NCBI GenBank assembly: GCA_019459485.1
Contig: JAIBEZ010000028.1
Coordinates: 234,605 to 298,604, forward strand
Direction of reading: 5' to 3'
Length of the DNA: 64,000 nucleotides
From: Prolixibacteraceae bacterium
Lineage (GTDB): Bacteria > Bacteroidota > Bacteroidia > Bacteroidales > Prolixibacteraceae
The notes under the pieces are model-generated. The model worked only from the letters and a program-made list of their open reading frames with translations. It was not told the origin of the DNA and searched no databases. Numbering within the stretch: the stretch's first letter is position 1; each line of letters opens with the position of its first letter. Below, in pieces: positions 63,587 to 64,000 of the stretch. A program made the translations under genes and the position numbers.

Positions 63587-63682
63587 GTTGGAAAACTCAT
63601 TCCGATTTGTGTTTCATGCCTTGGTAAGGTTGGATAACTCGATCCGATTTATAGTTTACGGGTTGGTAAACTTGGAACAGCC
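63587..63682. repeat. 42-nt tandem repeat, about 2.3 copies
   Basis: Units begin at 63587, 63629 and 63671 (GTTGGA, GTTGGA, CTTGGA). The first two agree at about 31 of 42 positions, sharing AACTC, CCGATTT and TTGGTAA. Although 42 is a multiple of three, a stop codon in one frame and no continuous ORF argue against coding. The remaining bases 63461-63586 and 63733-63890 show nothing I can support except the terminator. Confidence 0.6.
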
Positions 63683-63698
63683 ATTGTAATTGCGAATA

Positions 63699-63732
63699 AA
63701 AACCCCTTTGCCAGCAATAGCAAAGGGGTTTT
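63699..63732. terminator. Intrinsic terminator, usable in both directions
   Basis: A 13-bp perfect stem (AAAACCCCTTTGC with GCAAAGGGGTTTT) and 8-base loop, T-run on one side and A-run on the other. It ends the unit containing the EEP genes. Confidence 0.88.
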
Positions 63733-63890
63733 TAATTTCTTCCCAGCTCAACAGTTTCCATCTAATTTGTCACTGTTCATAATTTTGTTAATAAATAATC
63801 AGTGTTAAGTAATAATTTATTGCTCGGAATGTCGGAACTTGCATATATAAAGTTCAACAAACACTTTTATTCATTAAAAATCACTTATTT

Positions 63891-64000
63891 ATGGCAAAAA
63901 CTTCAGAAACAGGCCACGCTAAAAATGTGGCCAATTTTGCGCAACTGGTAGCAATCTGCTCATCGTATGGCGCAATTTATCAACCAAGTAATCCCGTTAT
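63891..64000 (+). CDS. Conserved hypothetical protein, 5' part only
   Basis: An ATG at 63891 opens a frame that runs off the window end (36 codons). It begins MAKTSETGHAKNVANFAQL and continues VAICSSYGAIYQPSNPV. The TGHAKNVANF start is, by memory, shared by a Bacteroidota family of uncharacterised cytoplasmic proteins, so I regard it as a real gene. It follows a strong terminator and so has its own promoter. No function can be given. Confidence 0.6.
   Translation, partial: MAKTSETGHAKNVANFAQLVAICSSYGAIYQPSNPV

Overview
The window looks like a chromosomal segment of a Bacteroidota bacterium, probably Bacteroidia of the Marinilabiliales/Prolixibacteraceae type (the order is inferred, not shown). 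The evidence is two SusC/SusD pairs, an ECF sigma/FecR/STN-SusC signalling set, promoters of the TTTG-N19-TAnnTTTG type, few Shine-Dalgarno sequences, and many saccharolytic lipoproteins. No rRNA, tRNA, CRISPR array, prophage or complete insertion sequence was seen.

1-12 kb is a hexuronate and sugar-acid locus. A divergent pair of transcription units flanks a LacI-type regulator. Leftward run lacI, an SDR (mannonate oxidoreductase candidate), a PfkB/KdgK kinase, a LarA-type Ni-enzyme homologue and a truncated Gfo/Idh/MocA oxidoreductase. Rightward run uxaE, uxaC, a second kdgK, kdgA and a hexuronate MFS transporter. Together they take galacturonate and glucuronate through tagaturonate/fructuronate towards 2-keto-3-deoxygluconate (KDG), then pyruvate and glyceraldehyde-3-phosphate. 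No mannonate dehydratase is present.

12-23 kb is mixed: a VTT/DedA-like membrane protein, an operon of SMP-30 lipoprotein, glycerol kinase and 2,3-diketogulonate reductase, dinB, a TonB-dependent receptor between two palindrome-rich repeat clusters, a 42-residue Cys-rich protein, and a sugar-kinase/RapZ fusion. 22.8-29 kb holds a 1814-residue exported protein with about 26 TPR-like repeats and, beside it, a short paralogue of its N-terminal head domain.

29-41.6 kb is an unsaturated-uronide utilisation locus: nhaC, a second LacI regulator, a GH88-type unsaturated uronyl hydrolase, kduI, kduD, a DUF4861-type lipoprotein, then susC/susD. Its products also feed KDG into the kdgK/kdgA enzymes at 9-10 kb. 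The same 14-bp palindrome (TGCAATCGATTGCA, one end base differing) lies at the promoters of both kdgK-kdgA-exuT and the GH88 operon, which suggests one regulator controls both.

41.6-50.4 kb is mainly housekeeping: an SpmA/SpmB-type membrane protein, a Dabb protein, kdsA, an FRG-domain protein, a clan GH-D glycosidase, and thrS-infC-rpmI-rplT, in which infC appears to start at AUA behind a rare strong Shine-Dalgarno. 50.4-64 kb has an outer-membrane-like protein, a DPP4-type peptidase, then an ECF sigma/FecR/SusC/SusD locus. That locus carries two endonuclease/exonuclease/phosphatase-fold enzymes around an unknown lipoprotein, so its substrate may be a phosphodiester rather than a plain glycan. 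Two hairpins with identical GTGGAG loops lie between fecR and susC.
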